DNA of 64,000 nt from Kitasatospora sp. NA04385 (GCF_013364235.1 NZ_CP054919.1:2716328-2780327); one strand, 5' to 3'. Positions 17,561 to 26,441 are shown, counted from the first letter of the stretch. Program-made: numbers and translations. The notes: generated by a model from the letters alone, not told the origin.

Positions 17561-18247
17561 TCAGCGGCCCGTCCAGCCGAACCAGGTGAAGTGGTTGAAC
17601 GGCCAGACCACGGCGCTGGCGGGTCCGACCAGGTCGGCGACCGGGACGGCGCCGCCGTCCGGCCCGTCGCGGTGGTAGCGGGAGTCGGCGGAGTCGCTGC
17701 GGTGGTCGCCCTCGACCCAGACGTGGTTCGCCGGGACGGTGAGCGGGCCGAAGTCGATGCCGGAGCAGGAGTCGTCGCCGGGGTGCAGGTAGGGCTCGGC
17801 GACGGTCTTCCCGTCGACGGTGAGGGTGCTGCCGTGGCAGGCGACGGTCTGGCCGCCGACCGCGATGACCCGCTTGACCAGGTAGTCGTCGCCGGGCGGC
17901 AGCAGGCCGACCGCGCTGAGGCCGGAGTGGACGGTGCGGGTGAAGGCGTTGCCGCCCTCGGGGGCGGGCGGCAGCCAGCCGCCCGGGTCCTTGAACACCA
18001 CGGGCTCGCCCGGCTCGGGCTTCCAACCCGTGAGCGTGGCCAGCTTGTTGACCGCGACCCGGTCGCCGACCTGCAGGGTGTTCTCCATCGAGCCGGACGG
18101 GATGGAGAACATCTGGAACAGGCAGGTCTTGATCAGCACGGCGATGACCAGGCCGATCGCGATCATCACGGGCAGTTCCACGTACCAGGGCCGCCGCCTG
18201 CGCGGACGCCGCTCCTGCGTGGTCCCCTCGGTCACCGCCACCGCCAC
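17561..18247 (-). CDS. lepB: Type I signal peptidase
   Basis: Cleaves signal peptides of exported preproteins at the outer face of the membrane. A single N-terminal transmembrane helix (about 22-42) follows an Arg-rich cytoplasmic tail (ERRPRRRRP). The catalytic Ser53 lies in PSGSMENTL and the general-base Lys125 in YLVKRVIAVGG. The last box, WVEGDHRSDSADSR, is the usual box E. The 228-aa length suits a one-helix actinobacterial enzyme. There are four GTGs near the 5' end. The annotated one at 18247 is 8 bp from AAGGAGG, whereas the first one at 18253 is too close to it. Confidence 0.9.
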   Translation of the reverse strand: MAVAVTEGTTQERRPRRRRPWYVELPVMIAIGLVIAVLIKTCLFQMFSIPSGSMENTLQVGDRVAVNKLATLTGWKPEPGEPVVFKDPGGWLPPAPEGGNAFTRTVHSGLSAVGLLPPGDDYLVKRVIAVGGQTVACHGSTLTVDGKTVAEPYLHPGDDSCSGIDFGPLTVPANHVWVEGDHRSDSADSRYHRDGPDGGAVPVADLVGPASAVVWPFNHFTWFGWTGR

Positions 18248-18342
18248 CGACACCGCCTCCTTGGCAAGGACAGCACGCTAACCCGAGCCGGGGGCAGCGC
18301 GAAATCGGGCTCTTACCCGGAGCAGACAACCCCCGTGGGCGG

Positions 18343-18669
18343 TCAGGCCTCCTTGGCGATGGCCTCGTGGTGCCTGATCACCTCGGCGATGATGAAGGTG
18401 AGGAACTTCTCGGCGAACACCGGGTCCAGGTTGGCGCTGAGGGCGAGTTCGCGCAGCCGCTCGATCTGGCGGGCCTCCCGGGCCGGGTCGGCGGGGGGCA
18501 GGTGGTGCTCGGCCTTGAGCCGGCCGACCTGCTGGGTGGCCTTGAAGCGTTCGGCGAGCATGTGGACGACGGCGGCGTCGATGTTGTCGATGGACTCGCG
18601 CAGGCGGGTCAGCTCGGCCCGCACGGCGTCGTCGATCCCCGCCGGGGAGGGGGTGGGCTGGTCCGTCAT
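18343..18669 (-). CDS. Chorismate mutase (AroQ type)
   Basis: A 108-aa all-helical chorismate mutase converting chorismate to prephenate for Phe/Tyr synthesis. The core LRESIDNIDAAVVHMLAERF, KATQQVGRLKAEHHLPPADP, REARQIERL and a final helix with FAEKFLTFIIAEVIRHHE matches the AroQ-alpha monodomain family, including active-site Arg and Lys positions. There is no signal peptide, so it is the cytoplasmic form. The ATG at 18669 is 10 bp after GGAG. No other aromatic pathway genes adjoin it. Confidence 0.9.
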   Translation of the reverse strand: MTDQPTPSPAGIDDAVRAELTRLRESIDNIDAAVVHMLAERFKATQQVGRLKAEHHLPPADPAREARQIERLRELALSANLDPVFAEKFLTFIIAEVIRHHEAIAKEA

Positions 18670-18780
18670 GTGGGGTGGCTCCGATGCGGGATTACGGGTG
18701 GGCGATCGGGCGTGGCGAACGGCCAATCTAACAGGGCGGGCAGGCCGCGTCCGCCCCGATCACCTGCGCGTTCCGGCATG

Positions 18781-18816
18781 TGGGACGGCACTTGGGACGG
18801 TACTTGGGACGCCGCT
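18781..18816. repeat. Three tandem 12-mers (tgggacggcact type)
   Basis: Units tgggacggcact, tgggacggtact and tgggacgccgct lie head to tail in the 320-bp divergent spacer (18670-18989) between chorismate mutase and the osmC-like gene. The remainder of the spacer shows nothing recognisable. Confidence 0.75.
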
Positions 18817-18989
18817 CCGGACGGTCCGCGAGCCGCCGCGCGGGCGGCGGAGCGCGGAGTGCGCCGCTCCGCGCGGCGTTCGTCCACCGGGGCGCGGTGC
18901 GGGCCGTAGGCTGGGCGGGCCGGGGCCGGAAGTCCGGCCGCCGGTACAGCAGTTCGACGCTGTCCGCATCTCATGGGAGGTACCTGATC

Positions 18990-19415
18990 GTGGCGACGAC
19001 CCGCACCGCGCACACCGAGTGGGAGGGCAACCTGCTCGACGGCAAGGGCCTGGTGACCCTCGACTCCTCCGGCGTCGGCGAGTTCCCGGTGTCCTGGCCG
19101 TCCCGGGCCGAGGCCGCGAACGGCAGGACCAGCCCGGAGGAGCTGATCGCGGCCGCCCACTCGTCCTGCTTCTCGATGGCGCTCTCGCACGGCCTGAGCG
19201 GCGCCGGCACCCCGCCCACCAAGCTGGAGACCAAGGCGGACGTGACCTTCCAGCCGGGCACCGGCATCACCGGCATCCACCTGACCGTGGTCGGGACGGT
19301 GCCGGGCCTGGACGAGGCGGGCTTCGTGAAGGCCGCCGAGGACGCCAAGGCGAACTGCCCGGTGAGCCAGGCGCTGGCCGGCACCACCATCACGCTGTCG
19401 GCGAGCCTGGCCTGA
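18990..19415 (+). CDS. OsmC/Ohr-family peroxidase
   Basis: A 141-aa thiol peroxidase that reduces organic hydroperoxides in the cytoplasm, usually with lipoyl or dithiol reductants. The two catalytic cysteines are Cys60 (AAAHSSCFSMAL) and Cys123 (AKANCPVSQAL), as in the OsmC subgroup. GTG 18990 is selected because GGGAGG lies 9 bp upstream and homologues begin with this MATTRTA-type sequence. It is monocistronic. Confidence 0.92.
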   Translation: MATTRTAHTEWEGNLLDGKGLVTLDSSGVGEFPVSWPSRAEAANGRTSPEELIAAAHSSCFSMALSHGLSGAGTPPTKLETKADVTFQPGTGITGIHLTVVGTVPGLDEAGFVKAAEDAKANCPVSQALAGTTITLSASLA

Positions 19416-19804
19416 TCCCCCGTCCGGCCGACCGGCCGGACCGCCCCCCGCGCACGCCCGGTCACGGCGCGTGAGCGGGGGCGCACTCCCCCGGCGGGCG
19501 CCTCCGCGGCGCCCACCGGGGGTTTCGTCGTCCGCTCCCGGGCCGCCGTCCCACCCTTCGGTCGGTTCACGCCCCGATTCCCACGGAACGTTACGGGCAT
19601 CTCCGGGCAAGGCTCACCAATCACCCTGGCGGCGGTCGCGGACAGTTACACCGGCGGCCTATGATCGGCGGGCGTGGCCCGAGGCCGCCGACTGCTCCCC
19701 GGCCACCGGCCCGGGGCCGCCGAGCGGGCGCGGGCCGCCGGGCCGGTCGCCGTCCGTGAGGGGTGGCCGGTGCGACCAGTGGCAGCAGCGGACGGGAGCG
19801 TGCC
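19416..19804. other. 389-bp spacer with a hairpin and a -10-like element
   Basis: Just after osmC, GGGCGCC-tccgc-GGCGCCC (about 19496-19514) can act as its terminator. TATGAT at 19660-19665 is a plausible -10 for the cyclic-di-GMP gene downstream, though no good -35 is seen. Nothing else is recognised. Confidence 0.4.
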
Positions 19805-21691
19805 GTGCCGGGCCGGAACCTCGGGGCCGACGCACACCATCGGGGTGGGCAGCCCGAAACACCGCGCCCGGGATCGGGAACCGGACCCGCCGGGTCCGCT
19901 CCGTGCGTCGCCTGCGGCGCCCCGCCGGACACCGAGGCCGAGCGGCTGGCCGCCGCCCTGCGGGCCAGCGAGTCCAGGTTCCGGGCCGCGTTCGCCGACG
20001 CCGGGATCGGCATGGCGCTGATCGGCTCCGACGACCTGGTGATCGAGGGCAATCCGGTGTTCGCGGCGATGCTGGGCCGCGAGGTCGCCGAACTCCCTGG
20101 CATGCACATCCACCAGATCATCGACCCGGAGGAACCCTCCCGCGGCCGCTACCGCGAACTGGTGCGCGGCGAGCGCGACCGGATGCGGGCCGAGAAGCGG
20201 CTCAAGCACCGGGGCGGCCGGGAGGTCTGGGGCCGGGTCACCGTCTCGCTGATCCGGGACGGCGCCGGCGACCCGTACTACACGATGGTCATGGTCGAGG
20301 ACGTCACCGAGCGCCGCCAGCTCGGCGACCGGCTCGCCTACCAGGCCACCCACGACCCGCTGACCAGGCTGCCCAACCGGACGCTGTTCTACGAGCGGCT
20401 GGAGGCCGCGTTCAAGCCGGGCGGCCCGGACGGGCCGGCGCCGGCGGGCGGCGAGCGGCGGATCGGGCTGTGCTACGTCGACCTGGACGGCTTCGCGGCC
20501 ATCAACGAGACGCTCGGCCACCACGTCGGCGACCAGCTGCTGGTGGCCGTCGCCGCCCGGCTGGAGCACGGGTTCGCCCGGGAGCAGGGCCGGCTGGTGG
20601 CCCGGCTGGGCGGCGACGAGTTCGCGGTGCTGGTCACCGGCAGCGGCGGCCACCAGGAGCTGACCCGGCTGGCCGCCGCGCTGATGGCCGCCCTGGAACG
20701 TCCCTTCGAGGTGGCCGGGCACCGGCTGACCGTGACCGCCTCGATCGGCGTGGTGGAGCGCCCGGTGCACGGCTCCACCCCCACCGACCTGATCCGGGAC
20801 GCCGACTCCACCCTGTACTGGTCGAAGTCCGACGGCCGCGCCCGCTGGACGCTGTACGACCGCGACCGGGGCGCCGACCAGCTGGCCCGGCACGAACTGG
20901 CCACCGCGCTGCGCCCGGCCGTGGAGCGCGGCGAGTTCACCGTCGAGTACCAGCCGCTGGTGGGCCTGGCGGACGGCGCGGTGCACGGCGCGGAGGCGCT
21001 GGTGCGCTGGAACCACCCCCGGTACGGGCTGCTGCCGCCGGACCGGTTCATCCCGCTCGCCGAGGAGTCCGGGGCGATCGTGCAGCTGGGCAAGTGGGTG
21101 CTGGAGGAGTCCTGCCGGCAGGCCGGGCGCTGGCTGGCCGAGTTCCCCGGGCAGCCGGTGCTGGTGAGCGTCAACCTGGCGCCGCGCCAGATCTGGGACT
21201 CCGACGTGGTCGCCGACGTCGCGGACGTGCTGGCGCGCACCGGGCTGCCCGCCCCGCTGCTGCAGCTGGAGATCACCGAGAGCGCGCTGCTGGGCCCGGG
21301 CGGGCGGCCGCTGCAGGCCCTCCAGGCGCTGGCCGACATGGGCGTGCGGATCGCCATCGACGACTTCGGCACCGGCTACTCCAACCTGGCCTACCTGTCC
21401 CGGCTGCCGGTGCACGCGCTCAAGCTGGACGCCACCTTCATCGAGGCGTTCCGCGAGTCCGCGCCCGGCGCGGACGGCCCGCGGCGGGCCGCCGACGAGC
21501 AGATCGTCGGCGCGATGGTGCAGCTGGCGCACGCCCTGGGCCTGACCGTCACCGCCGAGGGCATCGAGCACGCCGCCCAGGCCGAGCGGCTGCGGCAGAC
21601 CGGCTGCGACACCGCCCAGGGCTGGTACTACGGCCGCCCTGGCGGTCCCGGGGTGATCGCCGGGATACTCCGTGACCAGCCGCGGCGGTAG
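19805..21691 (+). CDS. PAS-GGDEF-EAL cyclic-di-GMP enzyme
   Basis: About 628 aa, soluble. The domain order is a short disordered N-terminus, a PAS sensor with PAC (about 50-165), GGDEF (about 175-335) and EAL (about 350-610). The GGDEF signature is intact (RLGGDEFAVLV, near 269). The EAL signature is intact too (GAEALVRW, Glu397), with the downstream metal-binding NLAPRQ, EITESAL and DDFGTGYSN motifs. Both synthesis and hydrolysis of c-di-GMP are therefore possible, as in the streptomycete CdgA and RmdA proteins that act in development. The start is uncertain: GTG 19805 follows GGGAG at 7 bp, and an earlier GTG exists at 19763. Confidence 0.9.
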   Translation: MPGRNLGADAHHRGGQPETPRPGSGTGPAGSAPCVACGAPPDTEAERLAAALRASESRFRAAFADAGIGMALIGSDDLVIEGNPVFAAMLGREVAELPGMHIHQIIDPEEPSRGRYRELVRGERDRMRAEKRLKHRGGREVWGRVTVSLIRDGAGDPYYTMVMVEDVTERRQLGDRLAYQATHDPLTRLPNRTLFYERLEAAFKPGGPDGPAPAGGERRIGLCYVDLDGFAAINETLGHHVGDQLLVAVAARLEHGFAREQGRLVARLGGDEFAVLVTGSGGHQELTRLAAALMAALERPFEVAGHRLTVTASIGVVERPVHGSTPTDLIRDADSTLYWSKSDGRARWTLYDRDRGADQLARHELATALRPAVERGEFTVEYQPLVGLADGAVHGAEALVRWNHPRYGLLPPDRFIPLAEESGAIVQLGKWVLEESCRQAGRWLAEFPGQPVLVSVNLAPRQIWDSDVVADVADVLARTGLPAPLLQLEITESALLGPGGRPLQALQALADMGVRIAIDDFGTGYSNLAYLSRLPVHALKLDATFIEAFRESAPGADGPRRAADEQIVGAMVQLAHALGLTVTAEGIEHAAQAERLRQTGCDTAQGWYYGRPGGPGVIAGILRDQPRR

Positions 21692-21727
21692 CACCGCGGC
21701 CTTTCCGGTGCGGAGGGAGCAGGGCCG

Positions 21728-22705
21728 ATGGAACGCGTGAACGCGGTGCTCGACGGGGCGAGCGTGGTGGCCGAGACCTCGATGACGGGCGGCCTGTACA
21801 ACGCCGCCCGGATGCTCGAACTGACCGACGGGCGGCGGCTGGTGCTCAAGTGCGCGCCGCCGCCCGGCACGCCCGGCCTGGCGCACGAGCGCGGGCTGCT
21901 GGGCACCGAGCGGCTGTTCCACGCGCTGGCGGCGGACGCCGGCCTGGCCGTCCCGCAGGTGCTGCACCACGACCCGGACGGGGACGCCGGCACCCGCGAG
22001 TGGCTGCTGCTCGGCTTCGTGGAGGGCGCCACCTGGGACAGCCTGCGCGAGCGGCTCTCCGACGCCGACCGGGCCGGGCTGCGCCGCACCCTGGGCGCCT
22101 GGGCCGCGGGGGTGGCCCGGGCCACCGGGGAGCGCTACGGCTACCCGCAGCCCGAGCCGGGCCTGTCGGCCGACAGCTGGCCCGCCGCGTTCGCCGCGAT
22201 GTTCGGCGCACTGCTCGCCGACGCCGACCGCTACGGCGTCGAACTGCCCGCCCCGGTCGAGGAGTTGCGGGCCCTGCCGGAGCGCTTCGCGGCCGCCCTG
22301 GCCGAGGTCCGCCGCCCGGCCCTGGTGCACTTCGACGCCTGGGAGGGCAACCTGCTGCTCACCCCCGGCGCGGACGGCGGCTGGGAGCTGACCGGCGTGA
22401 TCGACGGCGAGCGGGCGTTCTTCGGCGACCCGCTGGCCGAGCTGGTCGGCCTGGACCCGCTGGGCGCCGCCGAGCTGGACGCCGACCTGGTGGCCGGCTA
22501 CCGCTCGGTCGACCCCGCCTTCGAGCTGGACGACGCCGGGCGGGCCCGGCTCGCGCTCTACCGGATCTACCTGGCGCTGATCATGCGGATCGAGTCCGTG
22601 CCCCGGGCCTACATCGGCGACTTCGCCGACTGGGTGCGGACCTGGTCGGCGGAGCGGGTCACCGAGCAGCTCGCGGTGCTGGACGCGCTCAGCCCGCGGC
22701 CGTGA
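21728..22705 (+). CDS. Aminoglycoside phosphotransferase-family protein
   Basis: A 325-aa protein-kinase-like phosphotransferase. The Brenner-type catalytic motif LVHFDAWEGNLLL (about 199-211) has the catalytic Asp replaced in context by HFDAWEGN, normal for this APH subfamily. The DFG-equivalent is GVIDGERAFFGDP. The N-lobe Lys is in RRLVLKCAPP. It phosphorylates a hydroxyl of a small molecule. Resistance and metabolic kinases share the fold, and the substrate cannot be read from the sequence. The ATG follows GGAGGGAGCAGGGCCG. The 3' end overlaps the convergent LLM gene by 17 bp. Confidence 0.85.
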   Translation: MERVNAVLDGASVVAETSMTGGLYNAARMLELTDGRRLVLKCAPPPGTPGLAHERGLLGTERLFHALAADAGLAVPQVLHHDPDGDAGTREWLLLGFVEGATWDSLRERLSDADRAGLRRTLGAWAAGVARATGERYGYPQPEPGLSADSWPAAFAAMFGALLADADRYGVELPAPVEELRALPERFAAALAEVRRPALVHFDAWEGNLLLTPGADGGWELTGVIDGERAFFGDPLAELVGLDPLGAAELDADLVAGYRSVDPAFELDDAGRARLALYRIYLALIMRIESVPRAYIGDFADWVRTWSAERVTEQLAVLDALSPRP

Positions 22706-23801
22706 GCCCGTACGCCTCGGCGATCAGGCCGTAGGACGCCAGCCGGTTCTCGTGCCCGTGGATGTGCGAGGTGACCATCAGCTCGTCCGCCCCGGTGCGC
22801 CGCCGCAGCGCCTCCAGGCCCTCGGCGACCTCCGCCGGGGTGCCGAGCACCACGTTCGCCAGCCAGGACTCCAGGAAGTCCTCCTCGGCGGGCGTGTAGG
22901 GGTGCGCGGCGGCCTCCTCCGGGGTCGGGATCGGCCCGGGGCGGCCCTGCCGCAGCCGCAGCATGCCCAGGCCCGCCGACCGGGCCAGCCACCGCGCCCG
23001 CTCCCGGCTCTCGGCGGCCACCGCGCTGACCCCGATCAGCGCGTACGGCTTCTCCAGCACCTCGGACGGGGTGAAGCCCTCCCGGTACAGGTCGAGCGCG
23101 GGGACGGTGTTGGCCGCGCTGAAGTGGTGCGCGAACGCGAACGGGTACCCGAGCCGGGCGGCCAGCTGGGCGCTGAACCCGGACGAGCCGAGCAGCCACA
23201 GCGGCGGACGGGAGGCCGAGCGCGGCACCGCCTCCAGCCGGGCGTACGGGTGGCCGGGCGGGAAGTCGCCGTCCAGGAAGTGCCGCAGCTCGGCGAGCTG
23301 GCGCGGGAAGTCCTCCGCGCCGTCGGCCAGGCCGCGGCGCAGCGCCCGGGCGGTGGCCTGGTCGGTGCCGGGGGCGCGGCCCAGGCCCAGGTCGATCCGG
23401 CCCGGGTGCAGGGCCTCCAGCAGGCCGAACTGCTCGGCGATCGCCAGCGGGGCGTGGTTGGGCAGCATCACGCCGCCGGAGCCCAGGCGCAGCGTCGTGG
23501 TGTGCGCGCCGAGGTGGGCGAGCAGGACGGCGGGCACCGAGGAGGCGACGCCCGGCATGCCGTGGTGCTCGGCCACCCAGAACCGGTGGTAGCCCCAGCC
23601 CTCGGCGGCCCGGGCCAGTTCGGTGGTGGCGGCGAGCGCCTCGCCCGCGGTGTGGCCGGTGCCGACGGTGGCGAGGTCCAGGATGGACAGCGGGGCGGGG
23701 GCGCGGCCCGCGGCCGCACCGCGGACGGCGTCCCCCGCGGTGCCCGGGGCGGCGGCCCGGGGGTCGGTCTCGGGGGCGGTCGGCTCCGGTGCGGTGCTCA
23801 T
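22689..23801 (-). CDS. LLM-class flavin-dependent oxidoreductase
   Basis: A 370-aa bacterial-luciferase-like monooxygenase of the MsnO8-like group: LSILDLATVGTGHTAGEAL, then WGYHRFWVAEHHGMPG, the flavin-binding region LRLGSGGVMLPNHAPLAIAE and GRIDLGLGRAPGTD. An N-terminal extension of about 35 residues rich in Ala/Pro/Thr precedes the barrel. It uses reduced flavin from a partner reductase to oxidise an unknown substrate. No biosynthetic cluster surrounds it. ATG 23801 has an AGGAGGACGC site. Confidence 0.88.
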   Translation of the reverse strand: MSTAPEPTAPETDPRAAAPGTAGDAVRGAAAGRAPAPLSILDLATVGTGHTAGEALAATTELARAAEGWGYHRFWVAEHHGMPGVASSVPAVLLAHLGAHTTTLRLGSGGVMLPNHAPLAIAEQFGLLEALHPGRIDLGLGRAPGTDQATARALRRGLADGAEDFPRQLAELRHFLDGDFPPGHPYARLEAVPRSASRPPLWLLGSSGFSAQLAARLGYPFAFAHHFSAANTVPALDLYREGFTPSEVLEKPYALIGVSAVAAESRERARWLARSAGLGMLRLRQGRPGPIPTPEEAAAHPYTPAEEDFLESWLANVVLGTPAEVAEGLEALRRRTGADELMVTSHIHGHENRLASYGLIAEAYGLTAAG

Positions 23802-23988
23802 GCGGTGCGTCCTCCTGCTGCCCCGGCCGGGTGCCCGGGCGTTCGTGGGAGCACAACCCGCGCGCCGTCCGGCCTGTTCCCGCCGCCCGCGACCCGCCCC
23901 GCGGCCCGCCCCGCGACCGGCCCCGCGGCGGCCCGCCGGGGCGGCGCGCCGGGGTGTTCGCTGACGGTGCGCCAGCAGGCAACGCAGC

Positions 23989-24172
23989 GTGGCGACTTCA
24001 CGCCACAGCGAGAAGTCGCCAGGTCCGGTGCTCGAACCGGCGGCCCGGATGGGGCAGGCTGGTGATCGGCGCGGAACACGTACCGGTTCCGTGCACCAGC
24101 GACAGATCGACGGGCTCGACCAGCGTCGTTCGATCCCACGAGCCCCCGGAGCGGCACCCCGCCCGGGGGCTC
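23989..24172. ncRNA. Candidate structured RNA, hairpin-dense segment
   Basis: Six stem-loops pack into 184 bp: 23989-24006 (6 bp), an alternative 23991-24020 (9 bp) that is mutually exclusive with it, 24025-24040, 24058-24100 (7+6 bp), 24105-24135, and a strong 10-bp final hairpin 24140-24172. No protein-like frame fits. The switchable first pair and the terminal hairpin resemble a regulatory leader or small RNA. The plus strand would read toward the DedA gene. The strand and reality of the transcript are unproven. Confidence 0.4.
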
Positions 24173-24186
24173 TCGCCGTGCCCGGG

Positions 24187-24228
24187 CCCGTGTGCGGTAT
24201 GCCACACGGGGGTGCTTCATGCCATGAA
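24187..24228 (+). promoter_or_regulatory. Two dyads upstream of the dedA-like gene
   Basis: An 8-bp inverted repeat CCCGTGTG/CACACGGG (24187-24210) is followed by the palindrome TTCATG-c-CATGAA (24216-24228) next to the only AT-rich stretch of the spacer. This is a plausible operator/promoter region for the gene starting at 24297. The 495-bp spacer 23802-24296 otherwise holds the RNA candidate. Confidence 0.4.
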
Positions 24229-24296
24229 ATTTGCCCGCGCTAGCGTTGTCCCCCGTTGCAGCTGCTCCCCCCGGGCGTGCTGGAGGGAGAGACACC

Positions 24297-24911
24297 GTGG
24301 ACCCGAACGCCATCGTCGGACCGGCCTGGTACTGCGCACTGGCGCTGGTCGCCGTCCTCGGCGACGCCTTCCTGCCCTTCCTGCCCAGCGGGACGCTGGT
24401 GATCCTGGCCGTGCTGAAGACCGGGCAGGTCGGCGGCTCGCCGCTGCTGCTGGCCGCCGGCGTGGCCGTCGCCTCCTTCCTCGGCGACCTGCTGCTGCTC
24501 AACCTGGCCCGGCGCGGCGCGCCCGCGGTGCACCGGGGGCTGGCCCGCCGGCCCCGGCTGGCGGAGAGCGTGGAGCGGGTGCAGCGGGCGCTCACCGGCC
24601 GCACCACCAGCCGGGCCGCCGCCGCGATCGTGATCATCGCGCGCTTCGTCCCGGCCGGGCGGACGGTGCTGGACGTGGCGGTCGGCCACTCGGCGAACCA
24701 CCGGCCGTGGACCTTCCTGCGCTGGTCCGCGGTGGCCGGCGTGGTGTGGGCGGCGTACATCGTCACCCTGGGCTGGTTGAACCAGCACTGGTTCGACACC
24801 GCGTGGCTGAGCTTCGCGATCTCCTGCCTGGCGGCCACCGCGATCAGCTCGGCCGTGGTGCAACTGGTCCGGCGGCGGCGCCGGCTGGCCGTCCTGGTCG
24901 AGGCCGAGTAG
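24297..24911 (+). CDS. DedA/VTT-domain membrane protein
   Basis: A 204-aa inner-membrane protein of the DedA (SNARE-associated, VTT) superfamily. Visible features are the re-entrant/early segment FLPSGTLVILAV, the characteristic ARFVPAGRTVLDVAVGHS (R-x-x-PAGR) motif and four to five hydrophobic segments. Members move lipids or support membrane homeostasis and envelope stress tolerance. GTG 24297 is preceded by GGAGGGAGA. It stands alone; the next gene is 261 bp away. Confidence 0.88.
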   Translation: MDPNAIVGPAWYCALALVAVLGDAFLPFLPSGTLVILAVLKTGQVGGSPLLLAAGVAVASFLGDLLLLNLARRGAPAVHRGLARRPRLAESVERVQRALTGRTTSRAAAAIVIIARFVPAGRTVLDVAVGHSANHRPWTFLRWSAVAGVVWAAYIVTLGWLNQHWFDTAWLSFAISCLAATAISSAVVQLVRRRRRLAVLVEAE

Positions 24912-24969
24912 CGCGCCCGGGGTCGCGACCTCGGCGTTCTCCGGCGTCCTCTGTCCCAGAACGGCAACA

Positions 24970-24993
24970 GGGCGGCCCCGGCGGGAGCCGCCC
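24970..24993 (+). terminator. Weak hairpin after the dedA-like gene
   Basis: GGGCGGC / GCCGCCC arms with a 10-nt loop, 58 bp past the stop. No T-run is present. Confidence 0.35.
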
Positions 24994-25172
24994 GGAGCTT
25001 TGCCGCGTGATGACCGGTTGAGGGCGGACGGCGTTGGACCGACCCCCTCGGGCATGCCATCCTTGGGTGGCGATACCGTCAAATTGTCCGATTTTGCCAG
25101 AAGTTGACCTCCGGATCCGCCCGTCGGCGCCCGGAGTTCCTTCTGATCGCGCCCACCGTGGCAGGGGAGACC

Positions 25173-26429
25173 ATGAGCAGCATCTCGCGCAGGACAGTGC
25201 TGACCGCCACCGCGGCCACGGCGGCCCTCGGCGCCGTCGCCGCCTGTTCCAGCAGCGGAGGCGGCACCGGGAACCGTCCCGGCGCCGACGCCGCCGGTTC
25301 CGCGACCGGCGGCCCCGGCTCGGGGCAGCCCACGGTGAAGGCCACCCCGCTCGGCGACGGCTCCACCGCCGACACCGGCGGCCAGCCGCACCAGCCCGCC
25401 GCCGAGAAGCTCAAGCCCGGTGAGGCGCCGCCGCAGTTCGTGGTCTTCTCCTGGGACGGCGCCGGCGCCACCGACGACGGCCAGTTCACCCGCTTCCTCA
25501 AGCTCGCCGACGAGTACAAGGCGTGCATGACCTTCTTCCTCTCCGGCATCTACACCCTGCCGAAGGAGAAGTCCTCGCTCTACCACCCGCCGCAGCACCC
25601 GGTCGGCGCCTCGGACATCCCCTTCCTCTCCGACAACGCCGTCCGCAACACCATCAAGCTGATCAGCCAGGCCTGGCTGGCCGGCCACGAGATCGGCACC
25701 CACTTCAACGGGCACTTCTGCTCCACCCGCTCCGACCACAACGGCGTCAACAAGTGGAGCCCCGAGGACTGGGAGAGCGAGATCCAGCAGGCGGTCTCCT
25801 TCGTCACCGAGTGGCGCACCAACACCGGCTTCACCGACGTCGACCCGCTGCCCTTCGACTACAAGAAGGAGCTGATCGGCGGCCGCACCCCCTGCCTGGA
25901 GGGCCAGAAGGCGCTGCTGCCGACCGCCGCCAAGCTCGGCTGGAAGTACGACGCCAGCTCCCCTGGCGGCCTGCAGATCTGGCCGCAGAAGGTCCAGGAC
26001 GGCAAGATCTGGGACTTCCCGCTGCAGGGCGTCCCCTTCCCCGGCCACAACTTCCAGGTCCTGTCGATGGACTACAACATCCTCGCCAACCAGTCGGGCG
26101 GCTCCACCAAGGGCGACCCCGGCAAGTACGACCAGTGGCGCACCCAGGCCCGGGACTCCTACCTGGCCGGCTTCAACCGCGCCTACACCACCAACCGGGC
26201 GCCGTTCTTCGTCGGCAACCACTTCGAGCAGTGGAACGGCGGCATCTACATGGACGCCGTCGAGGAGACCATCAAGCAGATCGCCGGCAAGCCCGACGTC
26301 CGCCTGGTCTCCTTCAAGCAGCTCGTCGAGTGGCTGGAGGTGCAGGACCAGTCCACCCTCCGCAAGCTCCGCACCCTCAACGTCGGCCAGGCCCCGGCGG
26401 GCGGCTGGCAGGCCTTCCTGGGCGCGTAG
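25173..26429 (+). CDS. Polysaccharide deacetylase-like lipoprotein
   Basis: A 418-aa exported protein. The signal contains SRRTVL and a lipobox ending at Cys25 (VAAC), so it may be a Tat-type lipoprotein. A Gly/Ser-rich linker follows. The NodB-like fold starts at QFVVFSWDGAGATDDGQF (motif 1, with the usual DD partly replaced), followed by FFLSGIY and GHEIGTHFNGHFC, which supplies the His pair of motif 2. It is larger than simple NodB deacetylases and resembles a streptomycete-specific group of unknown substrate, presumably acting on cell-wall glycan. ATG 25173 follows CAGGGGAGACC. Confidence 0.82.
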   Translation: MSSISRRTVLTATAATAALGAVAACSSSGGGTGNRPGADAAGSATGGPGSGQPTVKATPLGDGSTADTGGQPHQPAAEKLKPGEAPPQFVVFSWDGAGATDDGQFTRFLKLADEYKACMTFFLSGIYTLPKEKSSLYHPPQHPVGASDIPFLSDNAVRNTIKLISQAWLAGHEIGTHFNGHFCSTRSDHNGVNKWSPEDWESEIQQAVSFVTEWRTNTGFTDVDPLPFDYKKELIGGRTPCLEGQKALLPTAAKLGWKYDASSPGGLQIWPQKVQDGKIWDFPLQGVPFPGHNFQVLSMDYNILANQSGGSTKGDPGKYDQWRTQARDSYLAGFNRAYTTNRAPFFVGNHFEQWNGGIYMDAVEETIKQIAGKPDVRLVSFKQLVEWLEVQDQSTLRKLRTLNVGQAPAGGWQAFLGA

Positions 26430-26441
26430 CGGGAGCGGAGC

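Noticed and set aside
24058..24136. Possible tRNA or tmRNA because of gttcgatccc T-arm-like sequence
   Set aside because: No acceptor arm or anticodon arm can be drawn around it and the tmRNA tag frame is absent.
23998..24207. Short minus-strand frame over the hairpin-rich segment
   Set aside because: Translation lacks recognisable features and the DNA is dominated by inverted repeats, fitting a structured RNA better.
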